Of a stretch of 64,000 nucleotides of DNA, positions 55,537-64,000 are shown piece by piece (positions within the stretch are counted from its first letter, which is position 1; each line of letters begins with the position of its first letter). The notes beneath the pieces were generated by a model. That model saw only the letters and a program-made list of their open reading frames with translations. It had not been told where the DNA came from and did not search any database. Source of the stretch: Poa pratensis (Eukaryota; Streptophyta; Magnoliopsida; Poales; Poaceae); assembly GCA_947311845.1 (NCBI GenBank), contig CAMZMU010000059.1, forward strand, positions 38,553,226 through 38,617,225, read 5' to 3'. A program made the position numbers and the translations under genes.

Positions 55537-57734
55537 TTAGCCCCCGGCAGGGTTGAAGTTCTCCAGGTGCCGTCTTCTCTTGTTGGCCATGCCCGCCTTG
55601 TTCTTGGTGTAGTAGGCGCTGAAGAGCTTGAACCATTCCGAAGTTGAAATTAGGTGGCAATCCATCTAAAGTAGTTGGACGTGTTGTCGCCAATATGGGA
55701 AAGAGGGCCTGGCGGTTGTCAGGAATCTTCCAGGCAAAGGTCTTACCATTTGACCAGCCCCGTCAAATGCTGACGGATGACATCACGCAGTTCACGACAG
55801 TTTGAACTTTGAGCGCGCGTCATGATTGCTTTTCCATTACGCGCGGGAATCGAGGTGACGGCCATGAACACCGTTGCCATGACGTGCAAATCGTGGGCAC
55901 GTGGCGGAGATCGTGCGTCCGACCGTTCCACGCACGAATCACGGCGCAGGGGGTTAAATACCACGACGTTACCACGGGATAGATTTTATCCCCATTTGCA
56001 TCCACCACTGCCTCTTCCAATCCCTCGAGCGCTCCTCCCCCTTCAACTCCGGCGAGCACACCAAGAATGGCGCAGCGCCTAGCAGATGGCGAGCACGGGC
56101 GAGCAGGCGGCAGTGGCAGCACCCCCTGCGGCGGCTTCGGCAGTCGCGGCCGGGTCTGGATCTGTGCCGGCGGCGGCGCTGGCGATTCCCACGGGCAGTG
56201 CGCCGTCGGCCCCTTCTTCTTCTTCAGCACCGGTGGCACCTACAACGGCCGTGCCCACCTTCTTCCCTCTTTCATCCATGTCGACAGAGGAGGCCACGCT
56301 GACGGCGGACCAAGAGGTTCCCGCCGACGAGGTCACGGCTGAGGAGGAGGAGGAGGTGGCGGAGCTGGGCTCCCGGTACTGGCTGCCGTCGTGCATCACG
56401 GCGGAGTACCTGCAAGAGCTGGAGGATGGCGGCTTCATTCCGCCAAAGACGGACTGCGCTTGGCGGATACCAGGCAACGAAACCGTCCCTGACCCCCAAG
56501 ACGGCGAGTGAGTCATCTTGGCATCTCATTGTTTGCGCGGTATGACTCTGCCGCTCTCCGCCTTCTTCTTAGCAGTGCTTAGCTTCTACGGGCTGCAGCC
56601 GCACAACATAGCGCCGAATAGCATCTTAGTGCTAGCTGGCTTCCAAGCGCTGTGCGAAGGTTACCTAGGCATAGCCGCCTCCATAGAGCTGTTCCAGTAC
56701 TGCTTTTTGTGCCGCCGGCAAACCATATCAGGCGGCCAGCTGGCAACTCTCGGCAGTGTAACTTTCAACTGTCGCCAACCTGACTGATATCCAAAGATTC
56801 CCTACATCGAGTCGGTGAAGAATTGGACCAGTACCTTTTTTTTATTGCAAAGACATCCCGACTCCTGGCAACACAGTGGGGATTCCACCCTTCGTCAACG
56901 GTCCACCTACCCACATGGCATGCTGGATGGCAAAGGTGTCACTTGGCAGTTTGTCGAATGACCTCCGCCTTGCCGTTAGGCGGATTGAGTTTTTTACCAA
57001 GACCATGGAGACTCCACTGCTTGACGGAGTAGACACCGTCATCTGCTGGTTGTCGAGGAAAATCATGCCACTCCACCATCGCCCACTGAAGATGTGTGAG
57101 TACAAGGTGGACAGCGCCAGCAACAACATCCTTGGCGAGGATATACTGCTGTACCGGTTGAGGGAGCTCATCAAGCCTCAGTACGTGAAGGAGGCTGAAG
57201 GCGTCGCCATGTTCACCCACAACAACCCAGCCCCAGAGGTAAGCCGGAGCTTCCAGTGTTAAAGTTATTTTGTCAACTGGATGCTGGATTGACGATGCTT
57301 GGTTTTTTCAGCTAAAGACCTTGACGGACGCCGACTTGGCTCCAAACTGGTATGATGCTGGTACAGGTAAGTCCAGGAAGCACAAGGCTGGTGGATCTTC
57401 CTCCACCAGGGACTTGGAGAAGAAGAAGAAAGCAACCATCACCACTGAAGCGGAGGATGAGACCTTGGGGGCAATATTCCCCAGAAGCGGTAAGTAAGCT
57501 TTTGCTTTGCTAACTTTACCATTTGTTATTTTTGTAATGCGTTTTGCTAACATGTCTTTACTCCTCTTTTGCAGAGCGAAGCCCTCATGCCCAAACTTCG
57601 CACCAACCTGAAGGCAACTGCCAGCAGAGGCAAAGCACCAAGGCCTTCTCCAGTCACCGCTCCAGCCACACCTGCCGCCAACGTCCCCGTAGTCATCTGC
57701 CCGGGACATACGCGGCAGACAACATGAGGGCAAC
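55537..57734 (-). mobile_element. 3' part of gypsy element G1 internal region
   Basis: This is the stretch between the G1 3' LTR and the D element. Next to the LTR there is no pol coding sequence. Instead a plus-strand gene (56086-57734) runs antisense to the element, the arrangement reported for Tat-lineage gypsy elements. The rest of G1 must lie beyond the nested insertions. Confidence 0.6.
56086..57734 (+). pseudogene. Antisense ORF of gypsy G1 (putative gypsy-type transposon domain), broken
   Basis: The ATG at 56086 opens an Ala/Ser/Pro-rich start (MASTGEQAAVAAPPAAASAV), then SRYWLPSCITAEYLQELEDG. An in-frame TGA at about 56509 replaces the Arg expected after GE in the family (GERVV..LAH). 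The same frame resumes VILASHCLRGMTLPLSAFF and SFYGLQPHNIAPNSILVLAG, the signature of the PF04195 putative gypsy-type transposon domain. A second break lies near 56765-56850 around a T run. The frame then continues PTHMACWMAKVSLGSLSNDL to a donor after PAPE at 57239. A second exon lies at 57312-57491 and a third from 57575 is cut by the D LTR. Function is unknown in any element. Confidence 0.7.
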
Positions 57735-58334
57735 TGATGGGGGATAATAACCCGGTAGGCCCATGAAGAGGGAAGCGTGACCCACCAGGCAGGAGGCCCG
57801 GCTAGGCCAGCAAACCATCAGCATGGGTCGGGTTATGTTGCTGGGCCAGAGGCTTTGGCAGTAACCTGACTCAAGAAGGGAAGTTTCTAGAAGACCAGAG
57901 GCGGTTCAGGACTTGGAGGACGCGAAGGCTAGAAGAGATCGAGTAGGACTCTGAGTCTGGGTAGCGCTCGGGTTCGTGTTGTCAAGTACCAGGAGACCCG
58001 ACTGCCTATATAAGCGGGCTCCTAGGTCATAGTTAGACAAGCAAGTTTGATCTGAGAGAACCTTTACGACCAAAGCTTAGGCCAGAGAACCATCGAGACA
58101 GACACACTTTGTAACCTAGATCGAGATCCGGCTCTGTTGTAGTAGCCGGGTTATCGAGATCGAGATCAATAATAAGATAGCAGGAAGTAGGTCTTTATCT
58201 CCAATGGAGAGGCCGAACCTGGGTAAATCCTTTGTCCCTGCGATGCTAAACAATCTCCCAGACACTAGAGTCGCTTTGCCCATAATCTCAAGCTACCCCA
58301 AAGTAGCATCTGCCGTGTTATCTACCCCACGACA
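57735..58334 (+). repeat. 5' LTR of gypsy element D (plus), inserted in G1
   Basis: It starts TGATGGGGGATAATAACC at 57735 and ends TACCCCACGACA at 58334, with TATA box TATATAAG at 58017-58024 and AATAATAAGAT before the 3' end. A primer-binding site TGGCGCCGTCCGTGGGA begins at 58337. The left flanking pentamer is GCAAC. Confidence 0.82.
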
Positions 58335-58377
58335 GTTGGCGCCGTCCGTGGGATTCGCGTCCAAAGGTGTCACCATC

Positions 58378-58757
58378 ATGGGAGAAGCAAAGCAAGGAGT
58401 GGAGAATTTCGTTTTCGGCGAGATTACTCTCAACCCGCAAGGAGAGCCCATCGTCGACGATTCTGGCTGGGGGCCAGAATCGGATCTACTTGAGTCAAGT
58501 GATGTTATTCCAATTGGCAAGTTCCATGTTTTTGTGGTATGATTGCAACTAGATCTGCTAGTGATGGAGACTATGAATCTGTGTCAGGAGCTGCCACAAT
58601 CGTTCAATCTGATGGAGAAGAATCAGTTGGTACGGCTGAAGATGAGCTGCCCTTGGGCGTACACGAGGAAAGATCGGGAAACCCGGCTCCAATCCTGTCG
58701 TGGCGATGTCACGGCAGATGCCATAGGATGGCTTAAGTTGGGGGCTCGCTAGGACGT
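58378..58757 (+). pseudogene. Start of the gag/pol region of element D, broken and cut
   Basis: After the PBS, the ATG at 58378 gives MGEAKQGVENFVFGEITLNP and GWGPESDLLESSDVIPIGK. One missing base near 58536 shifts the frame, which then continues IATRSASDGDYESVSGAATI to CRWRCHGRC-like sequence near 58730. The position right after the PBS suggests the N-terminal end of gag, but I do not recognise a domain. The reading stops where the G2 LTR begins at 58758. Confidence 0.5.
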
Positions 58758-59654
58758 TGGGGGATCCGGGGAGGGTGTGCGCGCTCAGGAAGCACGCATG
58801 AAGAACCACCAAGAACACGCAAGAACAAGCAAGAAGGAGCAAAACCAAGAACAACCAAAGCACACCAAGATGTACCCTGCTTTGGGTCCCTCTTGTGGAG
58901 GTAACACCCTACTGCAGCACTAGCCTACTCTCTTTATATCTCAATGATCACAAGTACAGAGTGCTCCTCGAGCTGTATGAAGCTACAATGGTGAGAGCTC
59001 TAGGAGGAAGATGGAGCAAGGGGGGAAGTGAGGCTTCTTCTCCGTCGTCCTCGCCCTGGAGGATGTGCTGGTCTATTTATACACTAACCGGATTACCATT
59101 CTGCCCCTGGCCGGAGATGACAATGGCATGGACAAGAGGAACAGGACAAGCTCTGGCTACTGTCACTCAGTCCAGTTCATCGTCAGTCCAACGGCAGGTC
59201 TATCTTTTCCTCTTTGAGCTTAAGCCAGCGTAGCCCACCGGAGCCTAGGCCACTGCCCTTTCCCGAAATAGCCGAGTCAGCGCCTAGGGCCTTGCGACCC
59301 GGAAAACCCGTGGCTCGACCTGGCTGTCTTCTGAGCCTCGGGCAGGAGACCTGCAGGACCCGTGAACTTACTGACATTACTTGGCCCTTGTGCATTATCC
59401 GACATCGCCCTGTGCCGGATCCTTCCTGACCAACCCGGCTAGGTTAAGCCGGATCCCTTCCTTTGATTCGGCTAGACTAGTTGATGCCTTTTGGCCTCTC
59501 CCTGCCCTTTAGCATGATTGGGAGCCGACCGACTCTCCCAAGTGATCCGGTTCAAGGGATCCGGCCCAAGTGATCCGGCTTGACCTTGATCCGGCCCACT
59601 CTTTACAGCTCTTAACACCACCTCTTTGCCCTATCCGGGGGCAGCCCCCCGACA
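58758..59654 (-). repeat. 3' LTR of gypsy element G2 (minus), inserted in D
   Basis: On the minus strand it starts TGTCGGGGGGCTGCCCCCGG at 59654 and ends GGATCCCCCA at 58758, with a minus-strand TATA box TATAAATAG (59081-59073). A purine-rich CTTCGGGGACTAC precedes it on the minus strand as polypurine tract. 897 bp. Many CCGGATC words occur in its U3. Confidence 0.78.
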
Positions 59655-60066
59655 GTAGTCCCCGAAGCTGGTGCGGTCCTACAGCCTCGGATGGAGGGCC
59701 GTAGCAGGTTAAAAACCAACGCCCTTAACCGAATCCCATATCACCCAATCTTGTCTCAGGATTTCCCGGGACACTTGGCAGGGAATCTCTGCGCAAAGCC
59801 TCATAATCCGGGTCTTTGATTTGACATGTCACTGACAGCACATTATCCGGATCCATCAGGTACTTGAGTGTATTTGACTAAACGACCACGCCTCCTCGGT
59901 TTCTCCGTTGACTGGTGCACTGGATCCGCACGACCGCTTCCAATTCTGTGACACACCATGTGTTCGAAATACACGGCCACATCTGCGACCACAAAGTTTC
60001 AGGGCACACTTGATCCGGCCACGCCCCGAAAACCGCGCGGTAGTGCGCCAGTTACCAGCGAGCGGC

Positions 60067-60719
60067 TATATATAAGGGTGTGGGGTTCCTCTTCTTCTTC
60101 CCCGCACTTCCCACTCTGAAACCTCCATCTACGCCATTGCCGCCGTTGCGACCTCGCCCTTGCGATCTTGCCGTGCCGGAGACGTCGACCACGTCGTAGA
60201 CCTCACACCAGAGCCGCGCACCGCGCCCTGCGCCGCCGTTTCTTCACCAGGCCGCTTCCTCGCCGTACTGCCACCGTAAGTTCTTCATCCCAGCCATGCT
60301 CCCCTCAAACGAGTTCATCTTCCGCCATGAACTTGCGCTCGCCTTTTCTAGATTTACTAACAAACGAGTCCATTGTCAAGTCCCAGTGCACTTCCTAGAT
60401 CTCCTTTCCAGGTTTTGCACTAGATTGCCCTAGTTTGGCTTGCCATCGCTTGGGCAGTTCCACAATATTTTTACTCGGGATTTCCTCTCTATTTTACTGC
60501 CGCGGTAGATCTTGGGTAACCCTAGATTCTTACGAAAAGGTGTTTGTAGTTACCAGCCGAATTACTTTTCCGCAGTAACTAGACAACTTTATCCGGGATA
60601 TCTTTTACCGAATTGCCTTACATCTGATTCGGTTATGCCACTATCCGATTCGTTCTGGATTAGAGATTCCGAATCTCCTAACTCGGCTATCTCCAATTTC
60701 CTGCAGGACTGATTCGGAT
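60067..60719 (+). promoter_or_regulatory. Promoter and 5' UTR of the G2 antisense gene
   Basis: TATA box TATATATAA at 60067-60075, followed by a CT-rich leader. A donor GTAAGTTCTTC at 60270 and an acceptor TTTCCTGCAG ending at 60707 suggest a 5' UTR intron of about 440 bp just before the ATG at 60720. This makes the plus-strand ORF a gene with its own transcription signals, in reverse to the retrotransposon. Confidence 0.55.
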
Positions 60720-63700
60720 ATGCCGAAGCTGCCTCCCGGCAGTTGGGAGGGTTCCGATGTTACCACAGACGACCTGGAATGGCTGCTGAGCACCCGGCGT
60801 ATAACACCTGAAGTTATATGCCGAAAACCGGGGAAGGAACTCAAACCGATCACCCAACCGGGTGAACGCGTTGTATTTCTAGCGCATTTCGAGCGCGGAT
60901 TCGGACCCCGGCGAGTGACTTCTTCCGGGCTTTCCTAGATTTCTTTGGCCTGCAGCCGCACCACCTTCCGGCTAACGCCTTTGTCTCCCTGTCGGCTTTT
61001 ACCTCCTTTCTCGAGGGATATCTCGGTCTCTGGCCGACAGTACCAGCCTGGGCTAAGTACTTCCACCTCCGTAAACAGACTATCCCGGGCAGTGACCCGA
61101 AAGTGATGACCGCATGTGGTTCGGCTAGTATTACTCCGAGGGCGGGCTCCACCTTTCCCCGGATCACTGGCCTGGATACTTGCAGGAAATGGCAAAGGTC
61201 TTTCTTCTACGTGAAGAGCGCTGAAGGCCATGATGCTCTCAACTTGCCCGAGTTCAAGATCGAGCCCCCCACAGCCGAATTAAACTTCAGATATGATCCG
61301 GCTGACACTCTTCCGGAGCTTCAAATCATAGATAAGACTCTGGAGGATTTTCTGGAGAAGGGCCTGCTCTCGGACGATCTCCTCCGGACCTTCGTCTTCC
61401 GCCGTGTCAGTCCTCTTCAACAACGTGAGCACAAGATTTGCCACATGAGTGGTTTGCTAGATCCTACCCGGATCAGCAAACATGACCTCACCAGAGCTTC
61501 CGTCAAGAGACGGGTAAACGCCATTGCCTACACCGAGATGTCGGACAAGTGGCAGTGGGGCGTGGAGCCGTTCCACCGAGATGCACTTCCCCCACAGGTT
61601 TGTTCACCATTCTCCGAATCAATCCATACTTCATAAAAATACCATTGGATTAATCCATATCTGCCTTGTCCATACTGCAGCTGTTCGACCGCCAAATCAC
61701 CGAAGATGGAGATCTCTCCACCAAAGTGTGGGGACCGGATCGCAGCCCGCTGCGCGAGGGCGAAGAGGATGCGGATACGGACGATTATTTGCCGATTCCG
61801 CGTGCCAAGCCCATCCGCAAGGGTAAGCAATCGACTATTTACACCGAAGATGAAGATGATGATTGCTGGATCCTAGATCCCATTGATGCTGTTCCGATTT
61901 CATGGTTACCACCTTGTGTTCCAGCCAAACCGATGCTCAAGGGACATCTCGGAAACGTGATGACGCGTCCGGATCAGATGTCCCTCAAGCCAAGAGAATG
62001 AAGAAGACCGCCTCCAAGCCGAATCGGCTCAAGCCCATGCCTACCACCAAGGGGTAATGCCAACTTAACTTCATTCGCTTTCCCCCTCTATTATCCGAGC
62101 CACCTCTATCCGAATTAACTGTTTACTTTGCTCTATGCAGTGACGTCCTCGTCACCGAGCAAACTCATTCATCCATTCTTTCTCCCATTCCTCCACTGGA
62201 TACGGCCATGGAGCACCAGTCTCCTAAAAAGGCTGTCACCTCTCCCGCGCGTGCCACAACCGCCAAAACTCCTCCGCCGACTCTCGTTCCAGAGTCGGTT
62301 ATTGACCTGGAGAGTGAGGAAATCTCGGGTTCTACCCGAGATTCAACTTGGCCCCGCCCTCTGAAGGAGTTGGAGAAGGAAAAAGCTAAGACTTCGGCTA
62401 AGTCTTTGACTAAGCCGGATCCTCGCCCTACCGCCAAGGCTCTGAATCAAGAGCAGCAGAAGAAGAAGCATCAGCAGCAGCAACCTCTCGAGAAGCAGCA
62501 GAAGCAGCAACAGGAAGTATCTAAACCACCACAGCAAGCGTCCCAGAACCAACCGAAACAGCCAGATCCAGCCAAGACCCCGGGCGCATCGCCTCTACCT
62601 AAGCCGACTCAAGTCACCTTTGGCACAACTCCAACCACCTCGGATAAGCAGATGGTTGCTAGCAAGCCGGTTTCCGCCGCTCCATCAGCAACTCGGGTGC
62701 ATGATCAACTCTCTGAGGCGATCACTCGCGCCCGCCTTAGTGGCCAGGTTCTGCCGAATCTCCGCACTCCGAGCGGCGACAACCTCGGCTCCGCAGAGCA
62801 ATTTGTTAAAGCTTGGAATGCTGCGGACCTTGCCGAAGGCTCAACCACTTCAGCGTCGCCGCATCCGGCTGGCCCTAGCCGGATGTTTCAATCTCTACAC
62901 TCTGTGCAGGCCTCGGTCGCTGAAGCTAACCGGGTCTTCGAGGTAACTTCGCCGAATCCTGCTTTTATTATGATCAATCTACACTATTCCCAGTCCCCGA
63001 GATTCTGGTCGAACGACTGATACTCCTCCGAGTAAGAAAGTCATTCGGCTTGAATCTCTAAAACTTGATCATAAATTTTGTGGGACCCCCAGTCCCCGAG
63101 TCTCTCTTCCAATTGATTCGGTCAACTTTCTTTTTATTAATCTCGGGCCTCCAGCCCCCGAGATTCGTTTTGGCTCCATGCTGCTAGTCTCGGGTGCCAG
63201 TCCCCGAGACTCTTTTACGCCATTAACCCTTTTTCTTTCAGGAAACCACGACTGCTCGCAGCCGGATCTTTAAGCAGCTAGTCCTGCAGCACCAGGCCCT
63301 CCAAGCTTCCTTCGATGCGCAAGGTGAGGAGATGAAAAAGAAAGATCAGGAGCACAAGCGCGCTTTATCGGAGGAAAAGTCAGAAGTGAATCGGCTCCTG
63401 CGGGAGCTTGACCGGGTTGAAAAAGTGAAGGAGAAGGTCAAGAAAGACCGGGACACGCTGCAGAGGGAGAAAGACTCGATCCAGAAGGAGCGAGATACTT
63501 TCAAAGCCGGGCTTGAGAAGCGGGCCGAATTGGACAAGAAAATCCAAACGCACGTTGCAGATGCTGAAGCCGAAGCTAAAGCGGCGAAAGATGATCTGGC
63601 TGCTCACAAGGCGATCAGCGCGAAATGGCTTGCTGATCTTGCTAGCCTCAATGAAGACATGGATCGTAAGTTTGCCGAATCTCCTCTTCCTCCTCTGCTC

Positions 63701-64000
63701 TTATCCGACACCTCGTTTCGTGTTACGTCGTTTAACTCGGTGTTAGCTTATCTGAATGTAGGAGAGTTTACCAGCATCCGGCTTCAAGCCGCCAAAGCTG
63801 TGAGGGATGCCCGAGCTGAGAGAGCTAAGTTAGCTGGAGCTCCCCTACCAGAGACGTGGGATATCGAAGATCACATTACTGCACTTAAAGCTCGGATTGC
63901 TCCTTTGAAGGAGTCCCACATTGATCTGTTCAATGCAAGTCTCAAAGCTCACCGAGTCTTGTTTCCTGAAGCTCGGCAAGTCCGGTCTGCGGACGAGCTA
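60720..64000 (+). pseudogene. Antisense ORF of gypsy G2 (PF04195-like plus coiled coil), frameshifted, partial
   Basis: The ATG at 60720 starts MPKLPPGSWEGSDVTTDDLE and reaches GERVVFLAHFERGFG. One missing base near 60909 shifts the frame, which continues ASDFFRAFLDFFGLQPHHLP and NAFVSLSAFTSFLEGYLGLW, the PF04195 signature, to a donor at 61600 after DALPPQ. Exon 2 (from 61681) reads LFDRQITEDGDLSTKVWGPD; another one-base loss near 61970 leads to PKRMKKTASKPNRLKPMPTT. Exon 3 (about 62141-62941) is Lys/Gln/Pro-rich with a poly-Gln tract. Exon 4 (63241-63665) is a long coiled coil (HKRALSEEKSEVNRLLREL). Exon 5 (from 63763) runs off the window with EFTSIRLQAAKAVRDARAER. The G1 copy has the same domain order at its start. 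Function is unknown. Confidence 0.72.
62942..63240 (+). repeat. CCCCGAG words repeated in an intron of the G2 antisense gene
   Basis: The intron between exons 3 and 4 contains (C)AGTCCCCGAGA(T/C)TCT-type words at about 62990, 63090, 63152 and 63200, with CTCGGG partners between them. The spacing is irregular, 50-100 bp, and the words could pair as stems in RNA. They resemble the composition of the G2 polypurine/LTR edge. Confidence 0.55.

Larger units (their letters stand above)
59655..64000 (-). mobile_element. 3' part of gypsy element G2 internal region, running off the window
   Basis: Internal sequence of the minus-strand element next to its 3' LTR. It holds no pol gene here, only the plus-strand antisense gene with its own promoter. 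The stretch 59655-60060 has no ORF of note. Confidence 0.6.

Overview
This is a piece of intergenic plant chromosome, most likely from a large-genome grass of the wheat, barley or rye group (Triticeae). The reasons are nested LTR retrotransposons, a 13 kb CACTA transposon with the ORF1/TNP2/small-membrane-protein gene set seen in that group, Stowaway and Tourist MITEs, an L1-type LINE, and one intact grass-like type I MADS-box gene. The species call is inference. Only one host gene looks intact, the MADS-box gene at 23554-24363 (+). Nearly everything else is mobile DNA or its debris.

Layout. 1-3190: the LTR of a minus-strand retrotransposon, followed by LTR-like sequence to about 4.29 kb. 4.3-8.8 kb: degenerate MADS-box fragments at 4.3, 8.1, 8.3 and 8.5 kb, with a 1.58 kb TIR element (5651-7229) between the first and the rest. 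9611-16404: a complete but non-autonomous LTR element carrying only a gag-like ORF. 17022-19711: an older related solo LTR that is itself split by another solo LTR. 19.7-24.4 kb: a promoter-only copy of the MADS gene, a 731 bp retroposon, then the intact gene.

24.3-36.2 kb is a tandem segmental duplication. Each unit holds the 3' end of the MADS gene, its downstream sequence and a reverse-oriented LINE remnant. Unit 1 gained a Tourist MITE and a 380 bp element. Unit 2 gained a Stowaway MITE and is split by about 5.6 kb that includes a CACTA end with a GRF-zinc-finger gene relic. 36252-49433 is a CACTA element with both termini and a 3 bp target duplication. Its TNP2 transposase reads open over 1134 codons. 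Its ORF1, which ends in an Ulp1/C48-like protease domain, has single-base frameshifts. Two captured-type gene relics lie on the opposite strand, in or beside an internally duplicated block.

51.7-64.0 kb is a stack of nested retrotransposons of which only the left halves are visible. A minus-strand copia is cut by a minus-strand gypsy (G1), which is cut by a plus-strand gypsy (D), which is cut by another minus-strand gypsy (G2). G1 and G2 carry spliced, plus-strand antisense ORFs next to their 3' LTRs, as described for Tat-lineage gypsy elements.

These are not cooperating genes. The biology on show is repeated local duplication and decay of a reproductive MADS-box gene, and layered transposition around it. 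Coordinates of splice sites, TSDs and frameshifts were read by eye.
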